Positions 37,625-49,765 of a stretch of 64,000 nt of DNA are shown piece by piece. The stretch's first letter is position 1; each line of letters starts with the position of its first letter. Source of the DNA: Pandoraea horticolens (GTDB taxonomy: Bacteria; Pseudomonadota; Gammaproteobacteria; Burkholderiales; Burkholderiaceae); contig NZ_CABPSM010000006.1 in the NCBI RefSeq assembly GCF_902459555.1, positions 267,078 through 331,077 on the forward strand, written 5' to 3'. The notes beneath the pieces were generated by a model, which saw nothing but the letters and a program-made list of their open reading frames with translations, did no database searches and was not told where the DNA came from. Position numbers and translations under genes: made by a program.

Positions 37625-39280
37625 TCAGGCCGCCTTTTCCTTCTTCTTGGTACCGAGCATCCGGTTGATCGACCATTGCTGCGCGATCGACAACGTGTTG
37701 TTGACCACGTAGTACAGCACCAGGCCCGAAGGCAGGAAGAGGAACATGACCGAGAAAATCAGCGGCATGAACATCATCATCTTGGCCTGCATCGGGTCCG
37801 GCGGCGTCGGGTTCAGCTTGGTCTGGATGAACATCGACACGGCCATCAGCACCGGCAGGATGTAATACGGATCCTGCGTCGAGAGGTCGTGAATCCAGCC
37901 CAGCCACGGCGCGCCGCGCATTTCCACCGACGACAGCAACACCCAGTACAGCGCAATGAACACCGGAATCTGAATCACGATCGGGATACAGCCGCCGAAC
38001 GGATTAACCTTCTCGGTCTTGTACAGCTCCATGAGCGCTGCGTTCATCTTCTGGGGATCGCTCTTGTAGCGCTCACGCAGTGCCTGCATTCGCGGCGTGA
38101 TTTCCTTCATGCGCGCCATCGACTTGTAGCTTGCGGCCGACAGCGGGAAGAACACCAGCTTGATGATCACGGTCACGGCGATGATCGCCCAACCCCAGTT
38201 GCCGATCAGTCCGTGCAACTTCGAGAGCAACCAGAACAGCGGCTTGGCGAGGATCGTGAAGTAACCGTAGTCCTTCGTCAGCTCCAGGCCCGGCGCAATC
38301 TGCTCGAGCATGTGCTCCTCCTGCGGACCGGCGAACAAGCGCGCGTCCACGGTCTCGGTGCCACCTGCCGGAATGCTCGCGAGCGGCTCTTTCACGCCCA
38401 CGCGATAGAGGCCGTTGTCCAGCTTGCCGATGTAGTTGTCGCGCGTTGCGCCTTCCTTCGGAATCCAGGCCGTGGCGAAGTAATGCTGCACCATGCCGAT
38501 CCAGCCATCGCTCGACTGCTTGACGTATTTCGCCTTGTCCTTGTCGATGTCGCTGAACGTGATTTTCTGGAATTTCTCGTCGTTGCTGTAGACCGTCGGG
38601 CCCGTGAACGTATGCGAGAACTTCGCGCCGCTGATTTCGCGGCCGTCACGCACTAGTTCCATATACAGCGTCGGCTTGATCGCGGCGTCGGTCTTGTTGA
38701 CGATCGTGTTCGACACGTCGATCACGTAGCTGCCGCGATGGAACGTGTAAGCACGCACCAACTGCAGGCCGCCTTTGACCGGCGATTCGAACTTCACGGT
38801 CAGCGAGTCGCCGGTCAGCGTGGTCGGACCCGGCACTTGCGTGAAGATGTCGTTGTGATTCGGGTAGTCGCCGCCGATCAGACCCGTGCGAGCGAAGTAC
38901 TGATGGCTCGGCGTGTTGTCGAACAGCACGACATGCTTGTCGGCTTCGTCGGCGTCAGGCCACTTAGTGAGCGCGAGGAACGACAGTGTGCCGCCCTGCG
39001 TGCTGATGTCGGCTTCGTAGACATCCGTCGTGATGCGCACCTTCTGCGCAGTGGCAGCGGTCGGCGCATTGCCCGGTGCGCTACCCGCGGCGGCAGCGGC
39101 GTTGGCAGCTTGCGGCAGGTCGTTGGCCGGCGTCTGATGGCCACCCGTGGCGGCCGGGGTGGACACCTCCGGCGACGGGAAGAACAACGACGAATGGCCA
39201 TTACTGCGTTGCCAGTTGTCGAAAAGCATCACGACAGACAGCGCGAAAATGACCCAGAGTACGGTGCGTTTGATGTCCAT
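37625..39280 (-). CDS. yidC: Membrane protein insertase YidC
   Basis: A 551-residue Gram-negative-type YidC. It starts with the uncleaved anchor [20 protein letters not shown], followed by a low-complexity linker and the large periplasmic domain (about 60-340). The insertase core follows with [40 protein letters not shown] and [20 protein letters not shown], including the hydrophilic-groove Arg region, and ends with a basic tail KKKEKAA. It inserts and folds inner-membrane proteins alone or with SecYEG. It follows yidD by about 25 bp. Confidence 0.96.
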   Translation of the reverse strand: MDIKRTVLWVIFALSVVMLFDNWQRSNGHSSLFFPSPEVSTPAATGGHQTPANDLPQAANAAAAAGSAPGNAPTAATAQKVRITTDVYEADISTQGGTLSFLALTKWPDADEADKHVVLFDNTPSHQYFARTGLIGGDYPNHNDIFTQVPGPTTLTGDSLTVKFESPVKGGLQLVRAYTFHRGSYVIDVSNTIVNKTDAAIKPTLYMELVRDGREISGAKFSHTFTGPTVYSNDEKFQKITFSDIDKDKAKYVKQSSDGWIGMVQHYFATAWIPKEGATRDNYIGKLDNGLYRVGVKEPLASIPAGGTETVDARLFAGPQEEHMLEQIAPGLELTKDYGYFTILAKPLFWLLSKLHGLIGNWGWAIIAVTVIIKLVFFPLSAASYKSMARMKEITPRMQALRERYKSDPQKMNAALMELYKTEKVNPFGGCIPIVIQIPVFIALYWVLLSSVEMRGAPWLGWIHDLSTQDPYYILPVLMAVSMFIQTKLNPTPPDPMQAKMMMFMPLIFSVMFLFLPSGLVLYYVVNNTLSIAQQWSINRMLGTKKKEKAA

Positions 39281-39304
39281 GCGGTAACTCGTGGTGGACG
39301 AAAC

Positions 39305-39661
39305 TCAGGAATGGCCCGGCGCGCGGCGCGTAACTGCCGATGCGGCCGCGGGCCCGGACGAGACCGCCTGCTTGGTTCGCGACGTGTCGCTTCCGGCGGC
39401 CTTCTCGGCGCCTTCGGCGGTGGGATCGGGAGCGTTGCAGACGTGTCGAGCCGGCGGTACGGGATCGAAACCGCCGGGATGAAACGGATGACAGCGGCAT
39501 AGACGCCGGGCCGCGAGATAAGTGCCGTAACCGGCACCGTGCTCGACGATGGCCTCGCGCGCGTAGTCGGAGCAGCTCGGATGAAAGCGGCAACGGTTCC
39601 CCAGCCAGGGACTGATCACCAGCTTGTAACCGCGCAGGAGCAACAACAGCACGCTTCGCAT
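39305..39661 (-). CDS. yidD: Membrane protein insertion efficiency factor YidD
   Basis: A 118-residue protein with the YidD core [20 protein letters not shown] and [20 protein letters not shown], and the cysteine-containing [16 protein letters not shown]. The last 45 residues form an Ala/Thr-rich extension beyond the usual 75-90-residue length. YidD assists YidC-dependent insertion. Genes are in the conserved order rpmH-rnpA-yidD-yidC. Confidence 0.94.
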   Translation of the reverse strand: MRSVLLLLLRGYKLVISPWLGNRCRFHPSCSDYAREAIVEHGAGYGTYLAARRLCRCHPFHPGGFDPVPPARHVCNAPDPTAEGAEKAAGSDTSRTKQAVSSGPAAASAVTRRAPGHS

Positions 39662-39739
39662 CTCGATTCCGCCTGTCAGTCCGGCCGAGGTGGCCGGGTG
39701 GGCGGCGCATGCCCGGGTTCGGGCGCTACCGTTTGGGGA

Positions 39740-40177
39740 CTAACTACCTTCCGTCTTGTCGTCGGCCGTGCGGCGTTTGCGGGCGGCTTTTTCGGCCGCG
39801 TCGAAGAGCTGCACGAATTCGGCCTGAACCAGCGTGTTCAACACCGGTGCAGCCGCCGCAGTGTACGTCCCCTTGTCGAAGCGCCGGGTCAGTCGCAGTA
39901 CGAAGTCCCAACCAGCCAAAGCTGCGCGGCGCTGGCGGAACATCTCGCGTGCCTGACGTTTGATCAGGTTGCGAGTGACCGCGCGGGGCGCATGCTTCTT
40001 GCCGACGACAATGCCGATGCGGCCTTCATCAGACGTGGCATCGACAGGGGTGTCCGGCGCAGTTTCACGCCGACGCATGTACAACACGAAGTGCGCGCTG
40101 CGACGCAGAGGGCGCAAACTAAAAACGGATGAAAACTCATCCGTTTTGAGAAGTCGCGCAGCTTTGGGAAACCCCAT
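39740..40177 (-). CDS. rnpA: Ribonuclease P protein component
   Basis: A 145-residue basic protein with LLKTDEFSSVF near the start, GIVVGKKHAPRAVTRNLIKR (the RNR motif) and FVLRLTRR. It binds the RNase P RNA and aids 5' maturation of tRNAs. ATG 40177 gives a typical N-terminus; a frame reaching 40300 overlaps rpmH and is unlikely. It lies 62 bp after rpmH. Confidence 0.94.
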   Translation of the reverse strand: MGFPKAARLLKTDEFSSVFSLRPLRRSAHFVLYMRRRETAPDTPVDATSDEGRIGIVVGKKHAPRAVTRNLIKRQAREMFRQRRAALAGWDFVLRLTRRFDKGTYTAAAAPVLNTLVQAEFVQLFDAAEKAARKRRTADDKTEGS

Positions 40178-40239
40178 TGCCGGGACTTCGCGCCTTGCGG
40201 ATTTGACGCGCAAACCGCGGTACGACCGAGATCCGCGAT

Positions 40240-40374
40240 TAAACGGCCAGGCGCTTACGGCCCTTGGCGCGACGAGCGGCGATGACCTTGCGGCCACCAC
40301 GGGTCTTCATGCGAACCAGGAAGCCATGGGTGCGCTTGCGGCGCGTCACGGAAGGCTGAAAAGTACGTTTCATG
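40240..40374 (-). CDS. rpmH: 50S ribosomal protein L34
   Basis: A 44-residue gene read directly from the minus strand: it starts [20 protein letters not shown] and ends GRKRLAV before TAA at 40240-40242. Length and sequence are those of L34. It is the first gene of the rpmH-rnpA-yidD-yidC unit, divergent from dnaA. Confidence 0.97.
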
Positions 40375-41190
40375 ATGCACTCACTGTGTGAAAAAATTCC
40401 CGCGCAGCAGCATCGTGAAACGCCACATGGACACCGTGAAAACCTGCAAATTCAAGGACTTTCACGCGCGACCCAGCCGTCGGGAGTTGGATAAGAATCC
40501 GGTTGTCTTTCTAACGAACCCGCTATTTAATCGGCTTTTCCGTTGTGTGTCAATAGGTTAGCCATCGCCCGCAACACGCTCGCGCGCCGGCGGTGCTGTC
40601 GATGTCCTGGATTCGCCACCCGGCGGCCTTCCGACTGTGGATAATGGCAGAAATTGCCTCTGAAATCAGTTTCCGTCAGTGGATAAATGTCTGGCGAGGA
40701 AGATATCCCGTCGGTCGCGGCAAATCGTCGCAATTGCTGGGCATTTGCGCAGTGGGCGCGCAAAGTCAGGCGGGTTAACGCGGCAGGCCCGCCCGGAGAC
40801 GCCGGTGCTGTGGGCATTCCTGTGGATAACTCGCTTTGCCGACACTTTGGCGTTAAAATCCTCCATCAATTTTTTTCCCAGCAGAGTACCGGTGACGCCG
40901 CCATGTGGATAGCGCGCCGGGTTTTGTCGTCTGCGCGCGCCGAAGCCGGCCGCACCGCGCGAGGCAAAATCCGAACGCAGCGCCGTGGTTCGTGTGTTTC
41001 CGGACGTCTGCAATGCGCCGCCGGTCTGACTTGACCTCGGCCGGTTGCCTATCCGAACCTTGCTTGGGGACGGGGGTTGCCGGCTTGGTTTGCGACGTTC
41101 TGCCCCCATATCTGATGTAACGGATAGTGGACGGCAAGAGCGCCAACCGAAGCAGTCGGATAGGTTCCGCGCCACTTGGACACACGCTGC
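40375..41190. promoter_or_regulatory. rpmH-dnaA intergenic region with DnaA boxes
   Basis: 816 bp without a gene. Perfect DnaA boxes (TGTGGATAA on the plus strand) lie at 40636-40644 and 40821-40829, with one-mismatch boxes at 40678-40686 and 40904-40912. It must hold the divergent rpmH and dnaA promoters and could be the replication origin or the DnaA autoregulation site. Gene direction (leftward genes to the left, rightward to the right) suits an origin here. Confidence 0.7.
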
Positions 41191-42729
41191 ATGAATGATT
41201 TCTGGCAACACTGTGCGACTCGTCTCGAACAAGAGCTGACGCCCCAGCAATTCCGCACCTGGATCAAACCGCTGGCGCCGCTCGACTTCGATGAACAGGC
41301 GCGCACGCTCAAGATCGGCGCACCCAACCGCTTCAAGCTGGATTGGGTGAAGAGCCAGTTCTCCGGGCGAATCCAGAGCATGGCGGCGGATTACTGGAAT
41401 GCACCGATCGAGGTCACATTCGTGCTCGATCCGAAGGCCGGCATGCGCGTGCCGTCGTCGACTCCCGCGCCGCCCCCGGCGCCCGCGCCGAGCGCCGCAC
41501 CCGCGGTGGTGCCGGCCAGCAAGGCACGTGCGAATCCGGCGGCCGCTGCGGCACAGGTTGCGGTGGCAGGTGGACATGGCACCGATGCGGCGTCGCTCGA
41601 CGGCGAGCGTCCCGATCTCGAAGCCAGCGAAGCCGAGGCGGTGCGCCGCAATTGGCGGGTCACACCGCAAGAGCCGGCACAGCTTGGGGAGGTCGAGTCG
41701 ATCTACGAGCGCTCGAAGCTCAACCCCGTGCTGACGTTCGACAATTTCGTGACGGGTAAATCGAACCAGCTCGCCCGCGCTGCGGCGATCCAGGTCGCGA
41801 ACAACCCTGGCACGTCGTATAACCCGTTGTTCCTGTACGGCGGCGTTGGTCTGGGTAAGACCCACTTGATCCACGCTATCGGCAACCAGTTGCTGGCGGA
41901 AAAGCAGAATCCGCGCATTCGGTACATCCACGCCGAGCAATACGTGTCCGACGTGGTCAAGGCATACCAGCGAAAGGCCTTCGACGAATTCAAGCGCTAT
42001 TACCACTCGCTCGATCTGCTGCTGATCGACGATATTCAGTTCTTCTCGGGTAAGAGCCGTACGCAGGAAGAATTCTTCTATGCGTTCGAGGCGCTCATCG
42101 CGAACCGTGCGCAGGTGATCATCACGAGCGACACGTACCCAAAGGAGATCACTGGGATCGACGATCGCCTGATTTCACGTTTCGATTCCGGCCTGACGGT
42201 GGCCATCGAGCCGCCCGAGCTGGAAATGCGCGTGGCAATTCTTATCAAGAAGGCGCAGGCTGAGGGTGTGGGCTTGTCGGAGGACGTAGCGTTCTTCGTC
42301 GGCAAGCATTTGCGCTCGAACGTGCGTGAGCTGGAAGGTGCGCTGCGCAAGATTCTCGCGTACTCGAAGTTCCATGGTCGCGAGATCACGATCGAACTGA
42401 CGAAGGAAGCGCTGAAAGATCTGCTGACGGTTCAGAATCGTCAGATTTCCGTCGAAAACATTCAAAAGACGGTGGCCGATTTTTACAATATCAAGGTCGC
42501 CGACATGTATTCGAAAAAACGGCCTGCCAATATTGCACGGCCGCGGCAAATTGCGATGTATCTGGCAAAGGAGTTGACGCAGAAGAGCTTGCCGGAAATC
42601 GGCGAACTGTTTGGCGGACGCGACCATACGACGGTGCTTCACGCGGTACGCAAGATTGCGGAAGAGCGGGGCAAGGACGCGCAGCTCAATCACGAGTTGC
42701 ACGTGCTGGAGCAGACGCTAAAGGGGTAA
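41191..42729 (+). CDS. dnaA: Chromosomal replication initiator protein DnaA
   Basis: A 512-residue DnaA. Domain I (1-85) begins [20 protein letters not shown]; a long Ala/Pro-rich linker (about 90-140) follows, longer than in E. coli; the AAA+ domain has Walker [11 protein letters not shown] and Walker B LLIDDIQF; domain IV carries the DnaA-box-reading motif [15 protein letters not shown]. It binds DnaA boxes and opens oriC. ATG 41191 is preferred to a TTG five codons upstream. Confidence 0.97.
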   Translation: MNDFWQHCATRLEQELTPQQFRTWIKPLAPLDFDEQARTLKIGAPNRFKLDWVKSQFSGRIQSMAADYWNAPIEVTFVLDPKAGMRVPSSTPAPPPAPAPSAAPAVVPASKARANPAAAAAQVAVAGGHGTDAASLDGERPDLEASEAEAVRRNWRVTPQEPAQLGEVESIYERSKLNPVLTFDNFVTGKSNQLARAAAIQVANNPGTSYNPLFLYGGVGLGKTHLIHAIGNQLLAEKQNPRIRYIHAEQYVSDVVKAYQRKAFDEFKRYYHSLDLLLIDDIQFFSGKSRTQEEFFYAFEALIANRAQVIITSDTYPKEITGIDDRLISRFDSGLTVAIEPPELEMRVAILIKKAQAEGVGLSEDVAFFVGKHLRSNVRELEGALRKILAYSKFHGREITIELTKEALKDLLTVQNRQISVENIQKTVADFYNIKVADMYSKKRPANIARPRQIAMYLAKELTQKSLPEIGELFGGRDHTTVLHAVRKIAEERGKDAQLNHELHVLEQTLKG

Positions 42730-42774
42730 AAACCGGCAGATACGCGGGATGGCGGGCGGGGTTGCCCGCGTCCC

Positions 42775-42783
42775 TGTGGATAA
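42775..42783 (-). promoter_or_regulatory. DnaA box between dnaA and dnaN
   Basis: A perfect TGTGGATAA (reverse of TTATCCACA) lies 46 bp after the dnaA stop in the 240-bp gap before dnaN. It may contribute to DnaA control of dnaN or origin-region organisation. Confidence 0.6.
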
Positions 42784-42969
42784 GCTGGGTGCGGTTTGGG
42801 GGGAACTGGCGTTTTCGGGCACAATAGCGGATCGGCGCACAATGCGTCCCCTGTTCGTCCACAGCGGTTTCCGCCCTGTTATCCCTTCCGCAAGCGATTG
42901 ATTGATAAGGGAATCTTCGGGTTTTCAGCAAAAACTGATACCCGTTAACAGCTACTACGAAGGATAAAT

Positions 42970-44076
42970 ATGCAATTGGTCAAAACTCAACGAGACAATC
43001 TGCTGCGGCCGCTGCAAATTGTGAGTGGCATCGTCGAGCGTCGCCATACGTTGCCGATTCTGGCCAATTTGCTCATTCGCAAGCACGGACAGGACATTTC
43101 CTTCCTGTCGACCGACCTTGAGTTGCAGATCACGACCACCGCCGATTGCGGTGCCGGCGCCGATGATGTGGCGACGACCGTGGCGGCGCGCAAGCTGCTC
43201 GACATTCTGCGCAACATGCCGGATGCCGAAGTGGCGCTGTCGCTGTCGGACAAGCGTCTGACGGTGCAGGCCGGCAAGAGCCGATTCCAGTTGCTGACGC
43301 TGGCTGCCGAAGATTTCCCGACCGTGGCCGCAGCGAAGGACTATGCTGCGAGCTTCGAGCTGCCGCAGCGTGCGCTGCGTCAATTGCTGGGCATGGTGCA
43401 TTTCGCCATGGCGCAGCAGGACATCCGTTACTACCTGAACGGCATGCTGCTCGTGGTCGAGGGCGAGAAGATCGAAGCGGTGGCAACGGACGGTCACCGA
43501 CTGGCGTACTGCAACACCACGATCGAGGGTCAGAATTTCGCGCGTCAGGAAGTCATCATCCCGCGCAAGACGATTCTCGAGTTGCAGCGTCTGCTCGAAG
43601 ACATCGACGACAAGGTGAAGATCGATGTGGCGCCGAGCCAGGTCAAGTTCACCTTCGCGAATGTCGAGCTGGTTTCGAAGCTGGTCGAGGGTAAGTTCCC
43701 CGACTTCAACCGTGTGATTCCGAAGGGTTACAACAAGAGCTTCGTCATCAGCCGCGAAGAGTTGCATCGGTCGTTGCAGCGCGCGGCCATCGTGACGTCG
43801 GACAAGTTCAAGGGCGTGCGTTTCCTGGTGAGCGAGAACCTGCTGAAGATCAGTGCGAGCAACGCGGAAACCGAAGAAGCGCAGGAAGAACTCGAGATCG
43901 ATTACACGGGCGAGTCGGTGGATATCGGCTTCAACGTGACGTACCTGCTCGACGTGTTGTCGAACCTCAAGGTCGAACAGGTAAAGGTGAGTCTTGGCGA
44001 CGCCAACTCGAGCGCCCTGATTACCTTGCCGGACAACGACGAATTCAAATACGTCGTCATGCCGATGCGCATTTGA
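42970..44076 (+). CDS. dnaN: DNA polymerase III sliding clamp (beta subunit)
   Basis: A 368-residue clamp with the usual three repeated domains. It starts MQLVKTQRDNLLRPLQIVSG and ends FKYVVMPMRI, matching the family's C-terminal hydrophobic-pocket ending MPMR. Internal landmarks are RQLLGMVHFAMAQQDIRYYL and GMLLVVEGEKIEAVATDGHR. It tethers polymerase III to DNA. A GAAGGA site precedes the ATG. Confidence 0.97.
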   Translation: MQLVKTQRDNLLRPLQIVSGIVERRHTLPILANLLIRKHGQDISFLSTDLELQITTTADCGAGADDVATTVAARKLLDILRNMPDAEVALSLSDKRLTVQAGKSRFQLLTLAAEDFPTVAAAKDYAASFELPQRALRQLLGMVHFAMAQQDIRYYLNGMLLVVEGEKIEAVATDGHRLAYCNTTIEGQNFARQEVIIPRKTILELQRLLEDIDDKVKIDVAPSQVKFTFANVELVSKLVEGKFPDFNRVIPKGYNKSFVISREELHRSLQRAAIVTSDKFKGVRFLVSENLLKISASNAETEEAQEELEIDYTGESVDIGFNVTYLLDVLSNLKVEQVKVSLGDANSSALITLPDNDEFKYVVMPMRI

Positions 44077-44111
44077 GCGGATATTCCGCCATACGCGCCG
44101 TCATATGCGCG

Positions 44112-44137
44112 AAGGGGCCGAGTGCCCCTTTGGCGTT
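44112..44137 (+). terminator. Weak hairpin between dnaN and gyrB
   Basis: AAGGGGC (44112-44118) pairs with GCCCCTT (44124-44130), followed by TGGCGTTTCT. The T-run is poor, so it may only attenuate transcription into gyrB. Confidence 0.35.
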
Positions 44138-44234
44138 TCTAGAGAATTATCCTTTTGCAGGATAAGCCTGCCTTCGCGGCGCCAAAAGCACGCGGGGGTG
44201 GCGGGTCATGAAGCAGTAATTCGTCAGTTAATGA

Positions 44235-46733
<2,499 letters not shown>

Positions 46734-46914
46734 TTGTGTCTGTTGTCGTAGGGCGCCAGAGTATGTGCGACTGGCGCCACAGTTTTGCGACTGTGGGACC
46801 GAGTTTGTGCGACTGACCTACCAAGGCGAGAAAGTTTCCAAGATGCTGCGTTTGCCCGAGAGATAAAATTAAGTCCGAAATCGCAGCGGCGCGTTGGCAA
46901 ACGGATACACCTGC

Positions 46915-46970
46915 ATGGCAGCGCGTTCGTAACGCGAAGGGCGGGAGGTCGATGCACCTCCTCTCCACCA
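46915..46970 (+). other. Degenerate tRNA-like 3' half at the island edge
   Basis: GCGCG, the 7-base loop TTCGTAA (anticodon CGT, threonine-like) and CGCGA form an anticodon arm. A T-arm-like GGGAGGTCGATGCACCT, an acceptor strand CCTCTCC and encoded ACCA follow. The T-arm has a mismatch and an altered loop, and no matching 5' acceptor strand GGAGAGG is found upstream. It looks like a partial or mutated tRNA, as left by elements integrating at tRNA 3' ends. Confidence 0.35.
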
Positions 46971-47003
46971 AAGATATATCCAAAGCAGTACACCGAAGTC
47001 CTG

Positions 47004-47046
47004 AAACCCGCGTAGCCAAAAGGCTCCGCGGGTTTTCATTTCCATT
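47004..47046 (+). terminator. Strong hairpin downstream of the tRNA-like element
   Basis: AACCCGCG and AGCC pair with GGCT and CGCGGGTT around an AAAA loop, followed by a T-rich tail. It is the only strong terminator after gyrB and marks the end of core transcription. Confidence 0.75.
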
Positions 47047-47107
47047 TTTCTCCAAGGGTATTCGCTGACATCCAGGGGCAATGGGGGGGCAACTGGCAGA
47101 TCTAACT

Positions 47108-47650
47108 TCGGGTTGCCGCTTGCGCGCGCTGGCCCGTGGCGGGCTCTTGTCCATCCAGCGTGACGATTGCCGAAAGGATGGTGGAGATGGGTTGCGGGGT
47201 GTAGAACTCACCGGCCTTCTTGCCCGAGCCTGCCGCGAACCGGCCGCTAAGGTATTCATAGGCATCACCCAGCGTGTCGCTGTCGGTTGAGAACTGACTC
47301 AATCCATCCGCAATTTCCTTGATGATCTTGCACGGGCGGGCATTGCGCTTCGTGTACGTTTTGCCCAGCTTGTCCGAGGCCAAGTTGATCTCGGAGAACA
47401 AGCCTCGGAAAGTGCTGGCGAAAGGTTCGGTCTCGATGTAGCTCAGGCCCCGCTGGAGTGTCTTCAGCAACTCGCTATCTTGGATCCGCGCCATCTCCGC
47501 AATGTTGCCCCACAGGTATTGCGGCTCGATCACGTAGTGCACCTTGCGGCGCATCTGTTTCTCGAACGCTGGCACATCGGCGAGGTTGTCTTCATACCAA
47601 GCCTGAAGTGGCGCGTGTTCACGCCAGTTTGATTCAATACGTCGGCAGGG
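47108..47650 (-). pseudogene. hsdM: Type I restriction-modification HsdM fragment
   Basis: A central piece of an HsdM methyltransferase: WYEDNLADVPAFEKQMRRKV, VIEPQYLWGNIAEMARIQDS, then SGKKAGEFYTPQPISTILSA at the start of the catalytic domain. It breaks off after IVTLDGQEPATG, before the SAM-binding and NPPF motifs, and lacks the normal N-terminus. No hsdS or hsdR is nearby. It cannot be an active methyltransferase. It is the first recognisable accessory sequence after gyrB. Confidence 0.8.
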
Positions 47651-47900
47651 AGGTCTGGGTAGTCGGTTCCTAGTTCTTTTCTTGCTGCCGCCTCGTAGTT
47701 GCCATATGCGCCTATTGGCGATCACAGCGGTAACTCGTTGATTTATCGGGGCCTAGAGTTGCATGGACTCTGACGCCCTACGGTAGCGTAGGGAAACGGA
47801 ATTGGTGAGATGACGCATGACGTCACGTCAATTGAGCCGAAATAGGTGGCCCTTCGCCAACGGGTTTTCCGACCAGACAGTTCGCGAGACAACCTGCGAG
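47651..47900. other. Gene-free stretch with decayed 3' sequence of the first repeat gene
   Basis: No gene seen. On the minus strand the 60 bp beyond the stop at 47901 still match the coding sequence just after the repeats of the 942-residue paralogue (shared CTGTCTGGTCGGAAAA), showing a lost C-terminal region. Confidence 0.5.
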
Positions 47901-49373
47901 TCACATCGACGCCGCGCCATCCTTGCGGAGCCGGTCGTCGGCGCGCTTCTTCAGCGTGCCGTCTGCGCGCAGGTAATTTTTCAGCGCGCTAGACGTGACG
48001 CCGTACTGCCCGGCCACGCCGTCAAGCCCCCCCGCCTCATCGATCCTCTGCTTGCCGAGGCACCGCCACTCCTGCAACATCTCGGGGGTGATGTCCTTGC
48101 CCGGCGGATTGAGCCGGTTCTCCGCGGGCTTCGTCAGCGTGCCGTCTGCACGCAGGTAATTTTTCAGCGCGGCCGATGCGACGCCGTACCGCCTGGCCAC
48201 GCCGTCAAGCCCCCCCGCCTCATCGATCCTCTGCTTGCCGAGGTGCTGCCACTCCTGCAACATCTCGAGGGTGATGTCCGCGCCCGGCGGGTTGAGCCGG
48301 TCCTCGGCGCGCTGCGTCAGCGTGCCGTCTGCACGCAGGTAAACTTTCAGCGCACCAGACGCGACGCCGTACTGCCTGGCCACACCGTCAAGCCCGCCCG
48401 CCTTACCAATCCCTTGCTTGCCGAGGTGCTGCCACTCCCGCAACATCTCGAGGGTGACTTCCGCGCCCGGTGGGTTGAGCCGGTCCTCGGCGGGTTTCGC
48501 CAGCGTGCCGTCTGCGCGCAGGTAATTTTTTAGCGCGCCAGACGCAACGCCGTACTGCCTGGCCACGCCGTCAAGTCCCCCCGCCTCATCAATCCCTTGC
48601 TTGCCGAGGCGCTGCCACTCCCGCAACATCTCGAGGGTGATGTCCGTGCCCGGCGGATTGAGCCGGTCCTCGGCACGCTTCGTCAGCGTGCCGTCTGCAC
48701 GCAGATAATGTTTCAGCGCGGCCGATGCGACGCCGTACTGCCTAGCCACGCCGTCAAGCCCGCCCGCCTCATCAATCCCTTGCTCGCCGAGGTGCTGCCA
48801 CTCCCGCACCATCTCGGTGGTGACCGTCGCTCTCCCGCGCCCCGTGCTAGTTTCTCTGCGGAGGATTTGGGCCGGCGGAGGCATTAAACCGGCACATCTC
48901 CCACTGTCTGCGTCCTGTGGCGCTACGCGCTTTCGATGGCAACCGCCGGCATGCAGCCCCTGAGTTTCGGGGTGCGGCGATCGTTGGGCCGAGGTTGACG
49001 GCATGCCAGAGAACGCATCGGTATGCGACGCCGGTATCCCTTGCATGTCCAGCACTGCGTCAAGTATTACTGCTGTCGAGGGGCGAGATGGATATTGAAG
49101 CGAACTCGGCGGTATGCCAGAGAACGCACCGGTATGCGATGCCGGTATCCCTTGCATGTCCAGCACCGCGTCAAGTATTGCTGCTGTTGAGGGGCGAGAC
49201 GGGCGTTGAGGCGAACTCGATGGCATACCGGATGACTCACTGGTCTGATACACCGCGTACACGCTGGCGGCCAGCGTAGTCGGCGGTAGTGCGCTCTGTC
49301 GGGGCGATGCTGAGATTGATGCAGCCACTGAGGGCTGGAGGCGTCGGGCCTCTGCGCCGGAAACGGGAAGCAT
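47901..49373 (-). CDS. Tandem helix-turn-helix repeat protein A (5 repeats)
   Basis: A 490-residue paralogue of two other genes in this window; I know no named family. Residues 1-183 are Pro/Ser-rich with two 39-residue repeats (AILDAVLDMQGIPASHT) and a basic cluster RKRVAPQ. From residue 184 there are five tandem 61-residue units of the type EMLREWQHLGKQGIDEAGG, then GVARQYGVASGALKNYL, then RADGTLTKRAEDRLNPPG. The middle part of each reads as a helix-turn-helix. The last unit ends RLRKDGAASM; DNA beyond the stop still resembles the C-terminal region of paralogue B, so A is shortened. No signal peptide. The upstream 127 bp are shared with paralogue B. I infer modular DNA binding; secretion into a host is possible but unproven. 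Confidence 0.8.
   Translation of the reverse strand: MLPVSGAEARRLQPSVAASISASPRQSALPPTTLAASVYAVYQTSESSGMPSSSPQRPSRPSTAAILDAVLDMQGIPASHTGAFSGIPPSSLQYPSRPSTAVILDAVLDMQGIPASHTDAFSGMPSTSAQRSPHPETQGLHAGGCHRKRVAPQDADSGRCAGLMPPPAQILRRETSTGRGRATVTTEMVREWQHLGEQGIDEAGGLDGVARQYGVASAALKHYLRADGTLTKRAEDRLNPPGTDITLEMLREWQRLGKQGIDEAGGLDGVARQYGVASGALKNYLRADGTLAKPAEDRLNPPGAEVTLEMLREWQHLGKQGIGKAGGLDGVARQYGVASGALKVYLRADGTLTQRAEDRLNPPGADITLEMLQEWQHLGKQRIDEAGGLDGVARRYGVASAALKNYLRADGTLTKPAENRLNPPGKDITPEMLQEWRCLGKQRIDEAGGLDGVAGQYGVTSSALKNYLRADGTLKKRADDRLRKDGAASM
47904..48824 (-). repeat. Five tandem 183-bp repeats in protein A
   Basis: The units are 61 codons each, with the last slightly longer. Residue pairs at positions 35 and 39, in protein order, are AH, GN, GV, AN, SN; position 28 is R, R, R, R, G. 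The rest of the unit is nearly invariant. Confidence 0.9.
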
Positions 49374-49500
49374 GGCGTTGCCTGATAGAAGTTCCTGTTC
49401 GCGATGTGCCTGCCATCGCTAGATGGCCCATTGTGGGCAGTCTCACTGTTACATAAGCTCGCCATAGGCGCTTGCATGAATCGCTCACTGGGGTGGCAAG
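49374..49500 (-). promoter_or_regulatory. Conserved upstream region of repeat gene A
   Basis: These 127 bp align with 57138-57264 upstream of paralogue B with only scattered differences and stop matching abruptly at GGTGGCAAG. They probably carry the shared promoter. An inverted GCCCA-CAA-TGGGC lies centrally in A but is imperfect in B. No TTCG-N16-TTCG (hrpII-type) box is present. Confidence 0.5.
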
Positions 49501-49765
49501 CCGCAGCCCCCGCCGTGCGCTTGCCAGACCCACTTGGCCGCTTTCCCGTGCGCCGCTACACCTAGTGCAACCGGTCTTTAGACGATGATCGAGGCATTGA
49601 CCGCGCTGAATCAGGGGCTGCCAAAATTCACGCGTCACCCTGCGCCCGATAGGCAAGAACCGCATCTGTCTCATGCCGCTCGCCGCACAACCCGATCCAC
49701 CGAACTTGCAGCGTGTGAAAGCGGAGATAGGTATCTACTGGCCTGCTCGTGACCCTGACCCAGAA

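Noticed and set aside
47817..48533. Plus-strand gene opposite the C-terminal repeats of protein A
   Set aside because: It is the complement of the repeat coding sequence and lacks a ribosome-binding site.
49374..49500. hrpII-type or PIP-type effector promoter box upstream of the repeat genes
   Set aside because: No TTCG-N16-TTCG or similar spacing is present in the conserved block.
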